A stretch of 64,000 bases of DNA, from contig NZ_SORE01000004.1 in the NCBI RefSeq assembly GCF_004366595.1, positions 1-64,000 on the forward strand. The letters are read 5' to 3'. This DNA is from Paraburkholderia rhizosphaerae (GTDB lineage Bacteria > Pseudomonadota > Gammaproteobacteria > Burkholderiales > Burkholderiaceae). The notes beneath the pieces are model-generated. The model saw nothing but the letters and a program-made list of their open reading frames with translations, did no database searches and was not told the DNA's origin. Position 1 is the first letter of the stretch; the number at the start of each line of letters is the position of its first letter. A program made the position numbers and the translations under genes. Positions 7,693 through 15,950 of the stretch are shown piece after piece.

Positions 7693-8496
7693 TCAAGACT
7701 TCGTATCCTCTGGCTTCGAGCCCGGTGCGACACCAAGACGAGTTTGTGCCGCGACGAGTTGATCATCCGTAGTCGCCACCAGCCACAGACGTGCGCGCTC
7801 CGACATCCGGCAGTTGTGGTCCTTCAATGGGCCCATCGTCATAGCGGCCCTCCAGGTTACCGGACCTACCCGGCTACTTCTGCCCGATGGCGCGCCTACC
7901 AGCAGGCAGTAAGGCCCCAGCGGAAGCGACACAAACGGAAGTGCTGGACTGGCGCGCGCGCGCCAGTCAATGAATGGTGTGTCGCTGATAAGCAATGGTG
8001 TGGGCATGCCGTAAAGCACACTGAAATCGTACAGCGCCAGCTGCTCGCGCATGCCGACGTAAATACGCCGGACGTCGTCAACAACCGCCGCGCGGATCTC
8101 GTCCTCGAACATAGGCTCCTTTGCATAGCGAGCAAGTGCCTCTCGGGCTTCGAGTTGATATGCGCTGAACAGGCCGAGATCCAGGCAGTCGTGCACTGCG
8201 CGCTGAACCTCAGCGACAGAACCTGCTTCCTCTGGCCTGCCTAGCTGCGCAGCCCGTAAAAACCGGGCAAGTCCCGCGTCCTGAATCGCTGGACCATCCG
8301 CAGATCCATCGTCTTCACCGTCCTTATCAAGCGGCACGTAAACATATTTCTCGGCCGCGAAACGGCATTTCTTGCCTTCGTCAAACCTGATCTCACCATC
8401 GACGCAGTCCAGATAGCGAGTTCCGATTCGACCATGCTCCCAAATCCAGTTTTTCAGGAGCGGACGCAGTGGATGCAGCCTGTCTTGATCGGTCAT
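7693..8496 (-). CDS. Hypothetical protein, weakly DUF4238-like
   Basis: This 267-residue soluble protein is acidic in its first half, with a helical middle (EAREALARYAKEPMFEDEIR) and a block LYGMPTPLLISDTPFIDW followed by SLPLGPYCLLVG. That pairing of an S-D-x-P strand with a P-L strand is reminiscent of DUF4238 proteins, but the usual amino-terminal signature is not evident, so the family is tentative. A GGAGG ribosome binding site lies about 5 bases before the ATG, and a TATACT at 8516-8521 could be its minus 10 element. Biochemical role unknown. Confidence 0.75.
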   Translation of the reverse strand: MTDQDRLHPLRPLLKNWIWEHGRIGTRYLDCVDGEIRFDEGKKCRFAAEKYVYVPLDKDGEDDGSADGPAIQDAGLARFLRAAQLGRPEEAGSVAEVQRAVHDCLDLGLFSAYQLEAREALARYAKEPMFEDEIRAAVVDDVRRIYVGMREQLALYDFSVLYGMPTPLLISDTPFIDWRARASPALPFVSLPLGPYCLLVGAPSGRSSRVGPVTWRAAMTMGPLKDHNCRMSERARLWLVATTDDQLVAAQTRLGVAPGSKPEDTKS

Positions 8497-8888
8497 TGAA
8501 ACCTCCAGGTGCCCCAGTATAGTGGAGGGCTTCGGTATCGAGGTTGGCCACGCTCGAAATGGCTGAACAAACCGAAGTGTAAGTGAACAACGCTTCCTCG
8601 ATGACCTACTCGCCCCTGCCCTCGCCCGACGGCTCCAAAACTTCGGCCACTTCGCTTTGCATCATCAGCGAAATATCTCGCCCCGCAGACGAATGCCGCG
8701 GCCCGGTCGCGCGCGCGATCTGCCAACGCCGAGGTGGCAGACGTGTCGTTGCCGACGACGCACCGCTCAATTGCCTTCGCGGGACGCGACTCAAGCACCC
8801 CGCGCGATCATTAAAGTTGAAGCAGACCTATGCAATGCGCTGAAACGCGCGCCTATAATCGTGCCCACTTCATCTTTATGCACCGGTC
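8497..8888. other. Divergent promoter region
   Basis: This gene-free stretch of 392 bases lies between the leftward hypothetical gene and the rightward hydrolase gene. It holds the minus 10 candidates at 8516-8521 (leftward) and 8854-8859 (rightward). Nothing else was recognised. Confidence 0.45.
8831..8859 (+). promoter_or_regulatory. Probable promoter of the alpha/beta hydrolase gene
   Basis: A perfect TATAAT minus 10 hexamer lies at 8854-8859, 29 bases before the hydrolase ATG. The minus 35 position with 17-base spacing reads TGCAAT, a weak match. A TTGAAG at 8817 is too far away. The promoter assignment rests mainly on the minus 10 box. Confidence 0.45.
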
Positions 8889-9767
8889 ATGCACGCGAAA
8901 ATCAACGGCACCACTATCTACTTCGATGTTGAAGGCGCAGGCCTTCGGCAAGGACACGGCAAGCTCGATGAAAAACCGGTGATCGTCGCGTTGCATGGCG
9001 GGCTCGGGCTCGACCATGGCTATCTGCGGCATGGCGTTGGCGCACTGCGCGATGACGCCCAGGTCATCTACGTCGATATGCGCGGTCAAGGACGCTCCGC
9101 CCGGGCGGACCTCGCAACGTGCTCGCTCGAGCAAATGGCCGATGACGTCGCCGCATTGTGCGAACTGCTCTCCATCGACCGCGCATTTCTGCTCGGCCAT
9201 TCCGCCGGCGGGTTTGTCGCGATGCACGCAGCGCTGCGTCATCCGGCGCTGGTGGCCGGATTGATGCTGTGCGGCTCGTCGCCCACAGTGCGCCCGTTGC
9301 TCGACGACCCGAACGACCCCGCGCCTACCCTCGCCGGACGCGCGGGCGCACAGGAACTTGCGGTCGCGACACGGCTATTCAGCGGTGAAGTTACCCTCGA
9401 GTCGGTCAATGCATTCTTCGCGGCCGTCGGCCCCTACTATCTCGCGCCGGCGAACATGCATCTTTTCGAACAGGTCTTTAAACCGACGACCATCACGATC
9501 GAAATGATGCAGCATTTCATGGGCAAGATCGCTCCCACTTACGACCTGCTGCGTGATCTCGAACGCATCAAGGCACCCACTATCGCGATGGTTGGCCGCC
9601 ACGACTGGGTGTGCCCGCCGCGCGCGAGTCGTGCGATCGCACGCGGCATACCCGGTGCGCAGCTTGTCGAATTCAATGAGTCGGGACACTTCGTCTTTTC
9701 CGAAGAGCCCGCGAAGTTTCGCGATACCGTGACCGACTTTGTCACGCAGCATTGCGCGCGTCCCTAA
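8889..9767 (+). CDS. Alpha/beta hydrolase
   Basis: This 292-residue hydrolase has the full set of fold landmarks: oxyanion-hole motif HGGLGLDH near residue 36, the nucleophile elbow GHSAGG near residue 100 (Ser), an acid region GRHDWVCPP near residue 237, and the histidine in ESGHFVF near residue 262. It resembles proline iminopeptidase and peroxidase-like hydrolases, but the substrate cannot be told from sequence. No signal peptide is present, so it acts in the cytoplasm. It has its own promoter-like TATAAT upstream and stands alone in its direction. Confidence 0.92.
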   Translation: MHAKINGTTIYFDVEGAGLRQGHGKLDEKPVIVALHGGLGLDHGYLRHGVGALRDDAQVIYVDMRGQGRSARADLATCSLEQMADDVAALCELLSIDRAFLLGHSAGGFVAMHAALRHPALVAGLMLCGSSPTVRPLLDDPNDPAPTLAGRAGAQELAVATRLFSGEVTLESVNAFFAAVGPYYLAPANMHLFEQVFKPTTITIEMMQHFMGKIAPTYDLLRDLERIKAPTIAMVGRHDWVCPPRASRAIARGIPGAQLVEFNESGHFVFSEEPAKFRDTVTDFVTQHCARP

Positions 9768-10026
9768 ACCTCGTGCTGCGCGCGCAGCCGCTGTACGTTA
9801 CGAGTGAGCCATCGCCGTCACCGTTTGACCAATCGAAATACTTCTTATTTTCTTCGCTCGACGCACTCGCTATAGCCGCCGCCGACACCGATTAACTCTA
9901 TTTGAGAAATCGCAAAAAAGTTTATACGATGCAAGCGTTGCTAACCTCACGACAATTAATTAACAGCGAGTACGCATAGATTTAACCGGTTGCAATGTAA
10001 ACAGCATATACGCCCGATAGAATGCA
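9768..10026. other. AT-rich intergenic stretch
   Basis: No gene was recognised. From about 9840 the DNA becomes distinctly richer in A and T than the surroundings, and it stays so through 10600. The change of composition fits insertion-sequence debris at 10507-10580. Confidence 0.4.
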
Positions 10027-10317
10027 ATGGAGGCAATCCAATTGACATCAATTGCGCGCAGGCGGATACGACACGAAGATTATCGGCGTTGCGAGATCGA
10101 TTTCCAGCTCGAACTCGCGAGAGGCGCATCGTTCATTGCCAGCAGCATGAGCAAAGAAACGCTTCAACGCACGGTGGACGAAACCATCTGCGGATTCGCG
10201 CAGATGCATGGCCCGAGTGCCGCGATTGTCTTTTGCAGTGTGCTGTCCGATCGTCTTCTCAGTCGGGGACGTGCCGATGCGGCCGCAATAGTGAAAAGAT
10301 CCGTCAATGGATCATGA
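10027..10317 (+). CDS. Possible small hypothetical protein (96 aa)
   Basis: This 96-residue frame opens with TSIARRRIRHEDYRRCEIDF and ends with a helix RLLSRGRADAAAIVKRS. The composition is plausible for a protein, but no family is recognised. An alternative frame over the same DNA (9990-10391) is less protein-like. The DNA is AT-rich and near an insertion-sequence remnant, so it may be spurious. Confidence 0.35.
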   Translation: MEAIQLTSIARRRIRHEDYRRCEIDFQLELARGASFIASSMSKETLQRTVDETICGFAQMHGPSAAIVFCSVLSDRLLSRGRADAAAIVKRSVNGS

Positions 10318-10326
10318 CTGAAACTT

Positions 10327-10398
10327 CATTAGATAATACGACACGTAAAGTGACGTTTGTTCATTTGATAATACGGTTCTTTCATCATTAGATAAGAC
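10327..10398. repeat. Three imperfect CATTAGATAATACG repeats
   Basis: CATTAGATAATACG (10327-10340), CATTTGATAATACG (10362-10375) and CATTAGATAAGAC (10386-10398) are three near-copies in direct orientation, spaced 35 and 24 bases apart in an AT-rich stretch. They could be protein-binding sites or mobile-element residue. No function is assigned. Confidence 0.6.
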
Positions 10399-10506
10399 AA
10401 CACCATCAAGAATTGAATGCGTGCGTACATTGTCTGCGTCGGACTGAAACAAATACTGCGCGCCCGAAACAAATAAGCCGATCGAAAAAAAGATAAAGAC
10501 ATCTGT

Positions 10507-10580
10507 AATCGACGGCAGCGCGCATGCGAGCTTCAAAAAACGCGCGCTGTAATGCACGCTGCTAATGTATTTGGCAACCC
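10507..10580 (+). mobile_element. Short relic of the ISNCY-type transposase
   Basis: The stretch from ATCGACGGCAGCG to TGCACGCTGCTAATGTAT aligns base by base with 3756-3825 of the transposase remnant, the IDGSEHAWFEQ to CTLLVYV segment. An in-frame stop and several changes make it inert. It ends about 16 bases before the porin stop codon. Confidence 0.7.
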
Positions 10581-10595
10581 GGAGCATGGACGACG

Positions 10596-11762
10596 TCAGA
10601 AGCGATGACGCAATCCGACTCTGACAAGCGATTGATACCGGTTCGACGATGCGGAAATGCCATTCAGGTTCGCCACCGCCCCTCTGCCTGTCGAATCGTC
10701 GCCATGCGCGGTCTGATAGAGCGCGGCAACATAGATGTCCGTTCGTCCCGATAGCGCGTAATCGGCGCCCGCGGAGACCTGGTTGTAGGTTGCACCACCG
10801 ACTGTCGCATTCACCTCGCTGCCGTGCAGATAGTTGTACGCAACACCCGCCCGCAGCTGCGGCGTGAACTGATACTGCACGCTGCCTTCGACATCGTTGA
10901 AGACCGCGGTGGCCTGCTCGAGTGCGCCGATCCCGCCAAAGCGGATGTTCGAGTAGGTCGAGCCGAATTGCCAGCGGCCCAGTTTGTACGCGCCGCCCGC
11001 GGCCACCACCTGATACGAGTTCGCGGTTGCATAACCGCTCAGAATCGGCGTTGCGGTCAATCCATTGGACGCCGCGGTATCGGTCGGATTGCTGCCGAAT
11101 AGCGATGCAGCCGGATTCTTCGCATTCAGGTACGCGATGCCCAGATCGATCGGCCCACCGGTGTAGCCGGCCGCTAGCGAGAACTCGCTGTTCGTGCCTG
11201 ATGAACCGGGCACGCCGCCGAACGAATACAGTCCCTCGAACGAAAAGCCGGAGAGGCTCGCGCTATGAAACTTGATCGCGTTGTTGGTGCGACGCGTGTC
11301 GTTGATGTTGTCGAGGTCCGCCGGGTGAGCCGCATGCAAGGTACCGACATTCGAGGTGCCGAACTCGAAACGCCCGATGAAATCGACCACGCTGTCGTAT
11401 TGACGGCCGAGTGTGACGGTGCCGAACCGGTCGCTCGAGATGCCAACGTAGGCCTGCCGTCCGAATTCCGCGCCGCCTTGCTGCAGTTTGCCAGTGTTCA
11501 GTTCGAAGCCGCTTTCCAGCACAAACAGCGAATGCAGACCGCCGCCGAGATCCTCGGTGCCGCGCAAGCCCCATCTCGAACTGTTCAACCCGAACGTACT
11601 ATCGAGCCGGAACAGACGTGCGCCCGATCTCGAGCCCGGTACCGCCGTATTGCTTGCCGCTTCGAAGCCCTCATCGATCAGACCGTACAGCGTCACACTG
11701 CTTTGCGCATGGCTACTCAATGACCAGATCGATAGCATCGCAAATAAAGCTTTCTTCTTCAT
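10596..11762 (-). CDS. Gram-negative general porin, OmpC family
   Basis: This 388-residue outer-membrane trimeric porin lets small hydrophilic solutes diffuse in. It begins with a signal peptide (MKKKALFAMLSIWSLSSHAQ) and the mature start SSVTLYGLIDEGFE is typical of beta-proteobacterial porins. Repeated beta strands follow, with loop signatures such as GGLHSLFVLESGFELNTGK and RQAYVGISSDRFGTVTLGRQ. It ends LVRVGLRHRF, with the terminal phenylalanine needed for outer-membrane insertion. It stands alone, with a repeat-rich upstream region at 11853-11928 that may regulate it. The insertion-sequence scrap just past its end has not damaged the frame. Confidence 0.95.
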   Translation of the reverse strand: MKKKALFAMLSIWSLSSHAQSSVTLYGLIDEGFEAASNTAVPGSRSGARLFRLDSTFGLNSSRWGLRGTEDLGGGLHSLFVLESGFELNTGKLQQGGAEFGRQAYVGISSDRFGTVTLGRQYDSVVDFIGRFEFGTSNVGTLHAAHPADLDNINDTRRTNNAIKFHSASLSGFSFEGLYSFGGVPGSSGTNSEFSLAAGYTGGPIDLGIAYLNAKNPAASLFGSNPTDTAASNGLTATPILSGYATANSYQVVAAGGAYKLGRWQFGSTYSNIRFGGIGALEQATAVFNDVEGSVQYQFTPQLRAGVAYNYLHGSEVNATVGGATYNQVSAGADYALSGRTDIYVAALYQTAHGDDSTGRGAVANLNGISASSNRYQSLVRVGLRHRF

Positions 11763-11852
11763 TTCGTTACGTCACCCACCTTATATTTGTGCTCTATCAC
11801 ATGCAGTCGCGTCGCCAGCGAGTGCATGCCCTTCTCTTTGTGATGGTGTTGC

Positions 11853-11928
11853 CCGTCACACGACGTGGTGCGGTGACGGACCGTGACGATTGATCGATCG
11901 GGTCACGGCAACGAGGTTAACCGTGACG
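11853..11928. promoter_or_regulatory. Cluster of CCGTGAC / GTCACGG boxes upstream of porin
   Basis: Five related 7-8-mers occur within 76 bases: CCGTCAC (11853), GGTGACGG (11872), CCGTGACG (11881), GTCACGG (11902) and CCGTGACG (11921). The last three form two overlapping inverted repeats with arms 14 and 12 bases apart. They lie 91-166 bases upstream of the porin start. This looks like an operator array, with no identified regulator. Confidence 0.5.
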
Positions 11929-12066
11929 ACCGACATTTATTCCATTGGCATAAGTGACTGCCGGTCGACCTATGCGCACGCGTGTCGATCAGCCCGCTTT
12001 CTTGATGGCCTGTTTGTGCAGTGAATGGCTCAAACCGGCACATTCATACCCGGCGCGCGGTTGTGT
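11929..12066. other. Rest of porin/VOC intergenic region
   Basis: Together with the repeat cluster, the gap from the porin start to the end of the VOC gene is 304 bases. No gene, hairpin or second motif was recognised in this remainder. Confidence 0.4.
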
Positions 12067-12651
12067 TCAGCCCTTCGCGTTACCGTCCGCGACGTCCGGA
12101 CGCCACCGGTTATTCGGCGTCCGGTCGCCTGCCACCCAGCGCTTCAGGTCGCGTTGCGCGCGTTCCGCCATTTCCGCGGCAATGCCTGTGGCGTCCGGAT
12201 GATCGACGGTAAATTCCACCAGCAAGCCATTCGGGTCTTTCACGTACAACGACGTGCAGATGCCGTGCTCCATAATAAAAGACTCCATCCCGGCGGCAGC
12301 GATGCGTTCTTTTATTTCTGCCTGCGTCGACGCTTCGACGAGCATCGAGATATGCACGAACAGCGACTGCTCGCGGGCCTTCCAGATACGCTGTTTGTTC
12401 TCGTCGGCGAAGTTGAAGAACGCGAGAGCGCTGCCGTCGTGCAGACCGTAGAACGCATGGCCGAGTTCGATCCATTCCCCCTGGATCAATTCTTTTTCGA
12501 TGTACATGGCCGTTAGAGGAATGCCGAGCACGTCCTCATAAAAGCGCCGGTTGGCCTCGTGATCGTCAGTCGTGTATGCGTGGTGATGCATTCGCAGCGG
12601 AAGTTGTTGCAACGGCTTCGTCTTGGGGCTGGAGAGTGTCGTCGTTTCCAT
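12067..12651 (-). CDS. VOC-family protein (glyoxalase/dioxygenase fold)
   Basis: This 194-residue protein has vicinal-oxygen-chelate fold signatures. MHHHAYTTDDHEANRRFYED near residue 20 gives the first metal-binding histidine, ISMLVEASTQAEIKERI holds the second half, and VKDPNGLLVEF near residue 145 supplies the terminal glutamate. Such proteins isomerise, cleave or bind small molecules at a divalent metal. The reaction here cannot be named; annotation as a glyoxalase or extradiol dioxygenase would be guesswork. A GGAG ribosome binding site precedes the ATG. It stands alone, leftward, beside the decayed taurine operon. Confidence 0.88.
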   Translation of the reverse strand: METTTLSSPKTKPLQQLPLRMHHHAYTTDDHEANRRFYEDVLGIPLTAMYIEKELIQGEWIELGHAFYGLHDGSALAFFNFADENKQRIWKAREQSLFVHISMLVEASTQAEIKERIAAAGMESFIMEHGICTSLYVKDPNGLLVEFTVDHPDATGIAAEMAERAQRDLKRWVAGDRTPNNRWRPDVADGNAKG

Positions 12652-13015
12652 TCAATACTCCGTAAGTTCTCCGCAGGTCTTCCGCAGGCTGTATGCCCCG
12701 CGTTATCAGGTCCTGCTGATTCGCTTAACAGCCCGGCTGCGTTGTGTATTCCATAGTGCATCCGATCGCATCCGAATAAATCGTTCGTCTTCGCCACGCT
12801 TCACGGCAACGGACATCAAGGTGACGAAGCGAACGTTGCGGATAAGCACCGGCCGTATTGTTCAACCGCGTCCGCGCAACGCCATGGCATTGGTGTCATG
12901 TGTGTCAAAGTTCTTCGTTTCGTTGCATACCGATCAGATCGGTGCGCGTCAACGAAAAAATTCGATACCTATGTATCTAACCTTGCCGCATCTCCTCCAC
13001 GCGGAAAACATTCCA
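12652..13015. other. Intergenic region between VOC gene and tau relic
   Basis: No gene is supported in these 364 bases. The plus-strand frame that runs through here into the tau remnant has no recognised amino-terminal part. It should hold the VOC gene promoter and perhaps the old tau promoter. Confidence 0.4.
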
Positions 13016-13739
13016 ATGATCGTCAAACGTGTCGTCAAGGGGGTCGTCGCCGGCGCCGCGCTCGTTTCGCTGCTCGTCCATGCGCAGTCTTCAGCGCAGG
13101 CGGAGACGGTCAACATCGCTTACCAGTACGGCGCCGATATTGTCGCGGCGCTTGCGTCCGGCGACATGCAGATCGGCGAAGTAGGATCGAGTCCGTTCGC
13201 AGCCGCCGTGAGCCGCGGCGTACCGATCGAGGCCGTGGTGCTCAATGCGTTGACGGGCGGCTCCGAAGCCCTGGTCGTGCGTAACGGTGCGCACATCGCC
13301 GATCCGGCGTTTCTGCTGATGGACGAACCGCTCGGCGCGCTCGATGCGCTGACGCGCGAGCTATCTAACCATCTTTGCACCGTTGACCATCGCGACCGCG
13401 GCCGGCGCGAGCCGTGTCGCGAAGAGCCGCCTGCTTGCGGCCGCCTCGCCTGGCGCGACGCGTTACCAGCTGCTGCGTCACGTGGTGCTGCCCAGCGCGT
13501 TGCCGGAGATTCTAACGGGCCTGCGCATCGCGCTCGGCTCCGGATGGTCGACGCGCGTCGCGGCTGAACTGATTGCCGCGACGCGCGGCCTGGGGTTTAT
13601 GGCCTATTCGGCGTCACGCTTCCTTGTCACCGTTGTCGTGATTGCCGGCATTCTGGTGATCGGCGCCATCGCGGTGCTGCTCGAACTCGGGCTGCGATGG
13701 CTGCAACGCAAACTGGCGCCGTGGCACGCGGACCATTGA
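13016..13739 (+). pseudogene. Collapsed tauABC operon (fused fragments)
   Basis: Parts of three sulfonate/taurine ABC-transporter genes are joined end to end. A signal peptide and TauA pieces (VNIAYQ, then ADIVAALASGDMQIGEVGSS and LVVRNGAHIADPA) run to about 13308, with an internal loss near 13127. Then comes FLLMDEPLGALDALTRE, the Walker B region of the TauB ATPase, to about 13360. In another frame YLTIFAPLTIATAAG starts the TauC permease, which continues through the ABC permease loop (LPSALPEILTGLRIALGSGW) to its natural end. Walker A and most of the permease are missing, so the system cannot work. Successive deletions are the simplest cause. Confidence 0.8.
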
Positions 13740-13747
13740 CCTTCCGG

Positions 13748-15715
13748 TTAGAGCTTCAGCGCCGTTGCCTCCGCGGTGAGATAGCCGACCGAAGCCGCAT
13801 AGCCATCCTTGTAGTTCGCGCGCACCAATGGATCGAGCGTCGCTTTCACCTTGTCGTGAATAGCAGCCCAGTCGCCCGCGTGCTGGAAATTGCTCATGAT
13901 GTACGTCCAGCCGTTAATCTCGTCGACCGCATGCAATCCGGTCGATTCCGCGCCGGCCGGTGTCGACAGCACGCGCGACAGCGTCTTCGTATCGACGTTG
14001 TACGCCCACAGGAAGTTGTTCACGTGATTGCCGCTGTCTTCGCCGATGAACAGCGTGCGCAGCTTCGCCGAAAACTTCAGGTTGTCCGGGTTCGCGATCT
14101 TGTCGATATTCGCCTTGTTGCCGAGCGCGTCGGGCGTCGCCAGATCTTCGCCGACGAGCGCCGCCGGCGCGCTCATATCGACCGGCACCCATTCACTGTC
14201 GATCATCGAGCCGTCGCTCGCCTGCTGGCCGCCGCGCAGGTTCAGTGCGTAGACGGCGCCCGCGTTGATCGCCTTGTCGAGCGCGATGTCGGTTGAATGA
14301 GCGTTGCCGCGCACCATCGACGAAACGATCTGCGACATCGCCGAATACAGCACCTTGTCCTGCGCATTGACGGTCGTGCCTTCGAGCTTCGTGAAGCACA
14401 TGCTCGCGCCGGCTAGCGCCGCGTAGCGGTGCGTCTCGAGGAAGGTCGCGGCCTTTTCCATGCCCGGTTTGATTTGCACCCAGTTGAACGCGCCACCGAC
14501 GTTGATCTTCTCGTAACCCGGGTGCTGCGTCGTATCGCTATCTTTGACCGGAATCACGTCCATGATGTCGGCCGCTGTCAGCTGATTTGCGAGCGCTTCG
14601 ATTTCGGCACTCGTCGCGTGGCCAAGTTTGATCCACGACAGCGTCGCGGCGCCCGCGCCTGCCGACGATGTCTGGTGCCACTTCGCAACGTACAGCGTGC
14701 CGGCCGACAGGTCCTTCGCGGTGTCGGCGATAAACATGAACAGACCGCCGTTGGTTGCGTCATCCCCCATCAGCACCGTGCGTTCGTCCGGCATCACCTG
14801 GATCAGCTCGTGCGAAATGCGGCCCAGGCAGTAATGCTTCTTGATGCTGCCCGTACCGTCCGGATGCACGGTGACCTCGGGCAAATGTCCGTAGTGGTAC
14901 GGGTTGGCCTTCGCCGGATCGCCGTACAGGTTCTGGCTGAATCCGCGCAGTTGCGCGTCGGTCGCCGCGATCGTTGCGTCCGGCTCGTACTCTTCGCTCG
15001 ACAGGTGCGTGTTCCATGGCGACAGGCTCGCGCCGCAGGTAATCCACAGTCCATGCGCCGCGGACGTGTCGACGTTCGAATAGCTGACGAACGACAGCTT
15101 GCCGGTGGCCGGGTCCTGGTCCAGCGTGAGCACCGCGATCGGCGACGGCAGCATGCCGTACATGTCCGCGCCGGTCAGATCGCCGGTCGCATATTCGAAC
15201 TGCACGACCGCGAACACCGGGTTCCCCTTTACGCCGCGCACGGTCGGATGATCGAGCTTGAGCAGCGACGTGCCGTCCGGACAATCGGAGAAGAACTGCC
15301 GCTCGCTGCCAGGCTGCGAGCGGTCGATGATCGGCTGGTTGTTGATATCGAAATAGCCGCCGGCGACGATCGCGCCGCCTTGCGTATTCGCCACCGTATC
15401 GCCGGTCGAGAAGAACGACTGATATGCGAGCTTGTAGTTGACCGTACTGCCGTCGACAAAGCGCGCGGTCATCGTCGAGCCGACCGTCGTCTTCGCCATC
15501 GCAGCCGGGTCGGCCAGCGTCGGCGCCGGCATGCCGGTGAACGATGCCGACGCGAACGCGGCGCGCGCGACCGGCGTGGCCGCCGCGGAATTGCTGTCGC
15601 TGCCGCATGCGGCGAGCAGCGGCGTCGCCGCGAGCACGCCGCCAAGCGGCAGCATCGGCGCGCCGGCGATCAGTTTGAGAGCCTTGCGGCGCGACGAATC
15701 GAAGTGTTGTTCCAT
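13748..15715 (-). CDS. phoX: PhoX-family alkaline phosphatase (DUF839)
   Basis: This is a 655-residue exported phosphatase of the PhoX/DUF839 type, which releases phosphate from organic esters using calcium and iron cofactors. The start at 15715 gives MEQHFDSSRRKALKLIAGAP, a twin-arginine signal, followed by LLAACGSDS, a lipobox-like cysteine. The long beta-propeller-like body contains PhoX-type blocks such as FSDCPDGTSLLKLDHPTVRG and LRTLFIGEDSGNHVNNFLWA. An upstream start 17 codons earlier would add an unlikely leader. A Pho-box-like array lies 94-122 bases upstream of the start, fitting induction by phosphate starvation. It is a lone gene converging on the tau remnant. Confidence 0.88.
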   Translation of the reverse strand: MEQHFDSSRRKALKLIAGAPMLPLGGVLAATPLLAACGSDSNSAAATPVARAAFASASFTGMPAPTLADPAAMAKTTVGSTMTARFVDGSTVNYKLAYQSFFSTGDTVANTQGGAIVAGGYFDINNQPIIDRSQPGSERQFFSDCPDGTSLLKLDHPTVRGVKGNPVFAVVQFEYATGDLTGADMYGMLPSPIAVLTLDQDPATGKLSFVSYSNVDTSAAHGLWITCGASLSPWNTHLSSEEYEPDATIAATDAQLRGFSQNLYGDPAKANPYHYGHLPEVTVHPDGTGSIKKHYCLGRISHELIQVMPDERTVLMGDDATNGGLFMFIADTAKDLSAGTLYVAKWHQTSSAGAGAATLSWIKLGHATSAEIEALANQLTAADIMDVIPVKDSDTTQHPGYEKINVGGAFNWVQIKPGMEKAATFLETHRYAALAGASMCFTKLEGTTVNAQDKVLYSAMSQIVSSMVRGNAHSTDIALDKAINAGAVYALNLRGGQQASDGSMIDSEWVPVDMSAPAALVGEDLATPDALGNKANIDKIANPDNLKFSAKLRTLFIGEDSGNHVNNFLWAYNVDTKTLSRVLSTPAGAESTGLHAVDEINGWTYIMSNFQHAGDWAAIHDKVKATLDPLVRANYKDGYAASVGYLTAEATALKL

Positions 15716-15808
15716 ATTCTTGTAAGGTCCGTACGGGTGAGGTAGCGCGCACACCGACAGGACCACTCACGTCCATGCGCCGCGCTCGGGTGGAAACGTG
15801 TGCATGCT

Positions 15809-15837
15809 ATGAAATGAATATGAAATTATGTTGACAG
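15809..15837 (-). promoter_or_regulatory. Pho-box-like array upstream of phoX
   Basis: Read on the minus strand, CTGTCAA, ATTTCAT and ATTTCAT follow each other with an exact 11-base period (plus-strand positions 15831, 15820 and 15809). PhoB binds tandem 7-base half-sites close to CTGTCAT with 4-base AT-rich spacers, and this fits that plan. The distance to the PhoX start is suitable for an activator site. Confidence 0.55.
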
Positions 15838-15950
15838 TCATTGGTAAAGGTTGACGGTCATGGTCAGGCGGGCTTGAGCAGGCTTGAGCGGGCTCAAGGA
15901 GGCTCAAGCGCATGGCCGCATGCCGCCGGTGGCGGCGTGCGGCGCCGGGA

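Noticed and set aside
10312..10587. A 91-codon minus-strand frame before the porin end
   Set aside because: It crosses the transposase scrap and the CATTAGATAATACG repeats. Part of it reads the relic on the wrong strand, so it is probably not a gene.
15831..15860. The two TTGAC repeats (15831 and 15851) as FNR boxes
   Set aside because: Neither has the mirrored GTCAA half at the four-base spacing. The Pho-box reading fits better and agrees with the gene.
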